NCBI GenBank assembly: GCA_902473545.1
Contig: CABRSG010000126.1
Coordinates: forward strand, 1 to 6,823
Reading direction: 5' to 3'
Origin: an uncultured Lachnospiraceae bacterium
GTDB lineage: Bacteria; Bacillota; Clostridia; Lachnospirales; Lachnospiraceae
DNA length: 6,823 nt
The notes under the pieces were generated by a model. The model saw nothing but the letters and a program-made list of their open reading frames with translations, was not told where the DNA came from and ran no database searches. The translations under genes and the position numbers were made by a program. Positions 5,106-6,823 of this stretch are shown one piece after another. Each line of letters starts with the position of its first letter. The stretch's first letter is position 1.

Positions 5106-6077
5106 CTATCTTTCGTTCGGGTAGACTACCCCGATCTGTGCACGGATATTGTCCATCAGTTCCATAATATATATGGTTTCTGAATGCGGCATTTCCGGGC
5201 ACTCTTTTTCGTTCTTTTTAAGCGCACGCATACACGCCTCCACCTCATACTCGTAGCCGGTGATCTGCTTCGGCGTCTCATATTCCGCAATCAGATGATG
5301 CCCCGTATCGTAAACGCGGATGCCTTCACAGTTGTTGATATTCTGAACTAGGATATAACCCTTATCCCCGTAAATCGCACCCTCGCGATTGCATGCCGCC
5401 CGCATATCACTGTGGAGCGTCGCTGTTTTTCCATCCTTGTAGATCAGTGTAATATTATCCACGGCATCCACGCCCCGCTCCGTCAGAACCGCCGACGCCT
5501 TTACTTCCTTAATCTCATCGCCAAAAACCATCGACGCAAAATTCAGCGGATAAACGCCAAGGTCAAGCAGTGCTCCGCCGGCAAGCGCCGGATCTGTCAT
5601 ACGCTGTACATGCTGCAGGGGATAGGAAAGCGTTGCATAAAGAGAATGCGGCGTACCGATGATCCCGTTCGCCAGTATCTCATCCAAGGTTTTTCTCATC
5701 GGCATATAGCGCGTCCAGATCGCCTCTGTCGCAAGCACGCCCCTCTCTTCTGCCATCGCCAGCACTTCCTTCGCCTGCGCCGCGTTTTGTGTAAAAGATT
5801 TTTCCGTCAGCACATTTTTTCCGTGTGCAATGCACAGCTTCATATGCTCATAGTGGTGTGAATGCGGCGTTGCAATGTAAATCAGATCAATCTCCGGATC
5901 GCATACCAGCTCCTCATAAGAGCCGTAAGCGTGCATAAAACCATGCTCTTCAGCAAACGCCTTCGCCCGCTCCGGATTTCTTGACGCCACTGCCCAGGAA
6001 ATTACCTGCGGCATCTCATGGATCGTTTCTGCCATCTTGCCGGCAATGTTCCCGGCTCCTAAAATTCCCATTTTCAT
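5106..6077 (-). CDS. Gfo/Idh/MocA family NAD(P)-dependent oxidoreductase
   Basis: This is a 323-residue dehydrogenase probably acting on a sugar, polyol or dihydrodiol. The N-terminal Rossmann fold shows GILGAGNIAGKM (4-15), and IDLIYIATPHSHHYEH (64-79) ends its core. The EKP-like motif is TEKSF (91-95), with K93 as the expected catalytic lysine and Ser in place of Pro. EAIWTRYMP (118-126) and GGALLDLGVYPLNF (167-180) resemble the dihydrodiol dehydrogenase and glucose-fructose oxidoreductase branch, in which a tyrosine sits in the second motif. AAGGAGG stands nine bases before the ATG at 6077; the ATG at 6071 is less well placed. No convincing promoter is seen in the 178 bases upstream. The gene converges on cysteine synthase with a 3-bp gap. 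The substrate is unknown. Confidence 0.92.
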   Translation of the reverse strand: MKMGILGAGNIAGKMAETIHEMPQVISWAVASRNPERAKAFAEEHGFMHAYGSYEELVCDPEIDLIYIATPHSHHYEHMKLCIAHGKNVLTEKSFTQNAAQAKEVLAMAEERGVLATEAIWTRYMPMRKTLDEILANGIIGTPHSLYATLSYPLQHVQRMTDPALAGGALLDLGVYPLNFASMVFGDEIKEVKASAVLTERGVDAVDNITLIYKDGKTATLHSDMRAACNREGAIYGDKGYILVQNINNCEGIRVYDTGHHLIAEYETPKQITGYEYEVEACMRALKKNEKECPEMPHSETIYIMELMDNIRAQIGVVYPNER

Positions 6078-6195
6078 TTCCCTTTTCCTCCTTATGCGAT
6101 AAATTTTGCTCCATATCCTTCCACTCACACAGAGCCTTACGGACAGGAATTTTTACTGCGCTCTTTAAATGAGCCTTTCACAACCTGCTGCCTGC

Positions 6196-6246
6196 AAAAA
6201 AACCCCAGGCATCCGCAATCACTGATTTTGGAATACTTGGGGTTTT
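6196..6246 (-). terminator. Rho-independent terminator after RNase Y
   Basis: On the minus strand AAAACCCCA (6246-6238) pairs with TGGGGTTTT (6207-6199), and the T run continues to 6196. It begins ten bases after the RNase Y stop codon. The enclosed 30 bases form an unusually long loop that holds a small inner palindrome, AATCA-G-TGATT. On the + strand the stem is followed by only four T, all paired, so it should work leftward only. Confidence 0.75.
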
Positions 6247-6255
6247 ACTTCTTGC

Positions 6256-6823
6256 TTACTTTGCGTAGTCTACCGCGCGTGACTCGCGGATTACGCTGAC
6301 TTTAATCTGTCCCGGGTATTCCAGTTCAGCTTCAATCTGTTTTGAAATATCCCTCGCCAGCAATACCATATCCGCATCACTGACTTTCTCAGGAACAACC
6401 ATAATTCGAATCTCTCTACCTGCCTGAATAGCAAACGATTTATCAACGCCCTTAAAGGCATTTGAAATATCCTCTAACTGTTTTAATCTGTTGGTATATG
6501 TTTCCAGTGTTTCTCTTCTTGCACCCGGGCGCGCAGCTGAAATTGTGTCTGCCGCCTGTACAATACATGCAATCAATGTTTCTGGTTCTACGTCGCCGTG
6601 ATGGGATTCCACTGCGTTGATGACAGTCTGTGACTCCTTGTACTTTTTACAGAGGTCTGCACCAATCTGTATATGAGAGCCATCCACTTCATGGTCGATG
6701 GATTTGCCAATGTCATGCAATAAACCGGCACGCTTCGCCATGCGAACGTCCAAGCCGATTTCCCCTGCCAATAAGCCTGCCAGATGCGCCACCTCGACCG
6801 AATGCTTCAGTGCATTCTGGCCA
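6256..6823 (-). CDS. rny: Ribonuclease Y, C-terminal part (5' end outside window)
   Basis: RNase Y is the membrane-anchored endonuclease that starts mRNA decay in many Gram-positive bacteria. The visible 188 residues hold most of the catalytic HD domain and the full C-terminal domain. They begin GQNALKHSVEVAHLAG, include the HD motif LLHDIGK (34-40) and ESHHGDVEP, and continue with AADTISAARPGARRETLE. The end FAIQAGREIRIMV, ELEYPGQIKVSVIRE and RAVDYAK is characteristic of the family. The N-terminal membrane helix, long coiled coil and KH domain must lie beyond the right edge. The frame is open to that edge and the in-frame GTG at 6792 is internal, not a start. The stop codon is followed by a terminator, so this gene ends its operon. 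Confidence 0.96.
   Translation of the reverse strand, partial: GQNALKHSVEVAHLAGLLAGEIGLDVRMAKRAGLLHDIGKSIDHEVDGSHIQIGADLCKKYKESQTVINAVESHHGDVEPETLIACIVQAADTISAARPGARRETLETYTNRLKQLEDISNAFKGVDKSFAIQAGREIRIMVVPEKVSDADMVLLARDISKQIEAELEYPGQIKVSVIRESRAVDYAK

Noticed and set aside
6078..6255. Promoter for the Gfo/Idh oxidoreductase
   Set aside because: TTGTGA and a downstream AT-rich stretch occur, but the spacing of about 22 bases is too long and no good -10 box is present.

Overview
The window looks like chromosomal DNA of a Gram-positive clostridium, most likely a gut Lachnospiraceae. This is inferred from a DUF4317 protein, a UvrX-type Y-family polymerase with a YolD-like partner, an RNase Y end, a Firmicutes-type LexA box, strong Shine-Dalgarno sites and sigma-A promoters. 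No transposase, integrase or CRISPR array is visible.

Layout: the 3' part of tRNA-Arg(ACG) and its terminator (1-94) lie at the left edge on the + strand. A minus-strand block then runs from about 4040 down to 145: a MutX-like Nudix hydrolase, a DUF4317 protein, a Y-family translesion polymerase, a 58-aa YolD-like protein (440-616) and an unrecognised 102-aa protein. Between DUF4317 and the polymerase is a near-consensus promoter (TTGAAA, 17 bp, TATAAT) whose spacer holds a LexA box. The last three genes therefore look like an SOS-induced mutagenesis cassette. The promoter also moves the polymerase start to 2193.

A second promoter drives the Nudix gene leftward and lies back to back with a promoter reading rightward into a cysteine synthase gene (4170-5102). 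In the cysteine synthase leader, a perfect 9-bp hairpin sits between the Shine-Dalgarno sequence and the likely start codon. A Gfo/Idh/MocA oxidoreductase (5106-6077, minus) converges on it with a 3-bp gap. Farther right is the 3' part of an RNase Y gene (minus strand, cut by the window edge), followed by a terminator.

Most of the window is ordinary housekeeping. The parts worth a second look are the SOS cassette with its unknown third gene, an apparent 48-bp in-frame insertion in DUF4317 bounded by 18-bp direct repeats, a degenerate 48-bp tandem repeat after the Nudix stop codon, and the hairpin in the cysteine synthase leader. I see no clearly new multi-gene system beyond that cassette.
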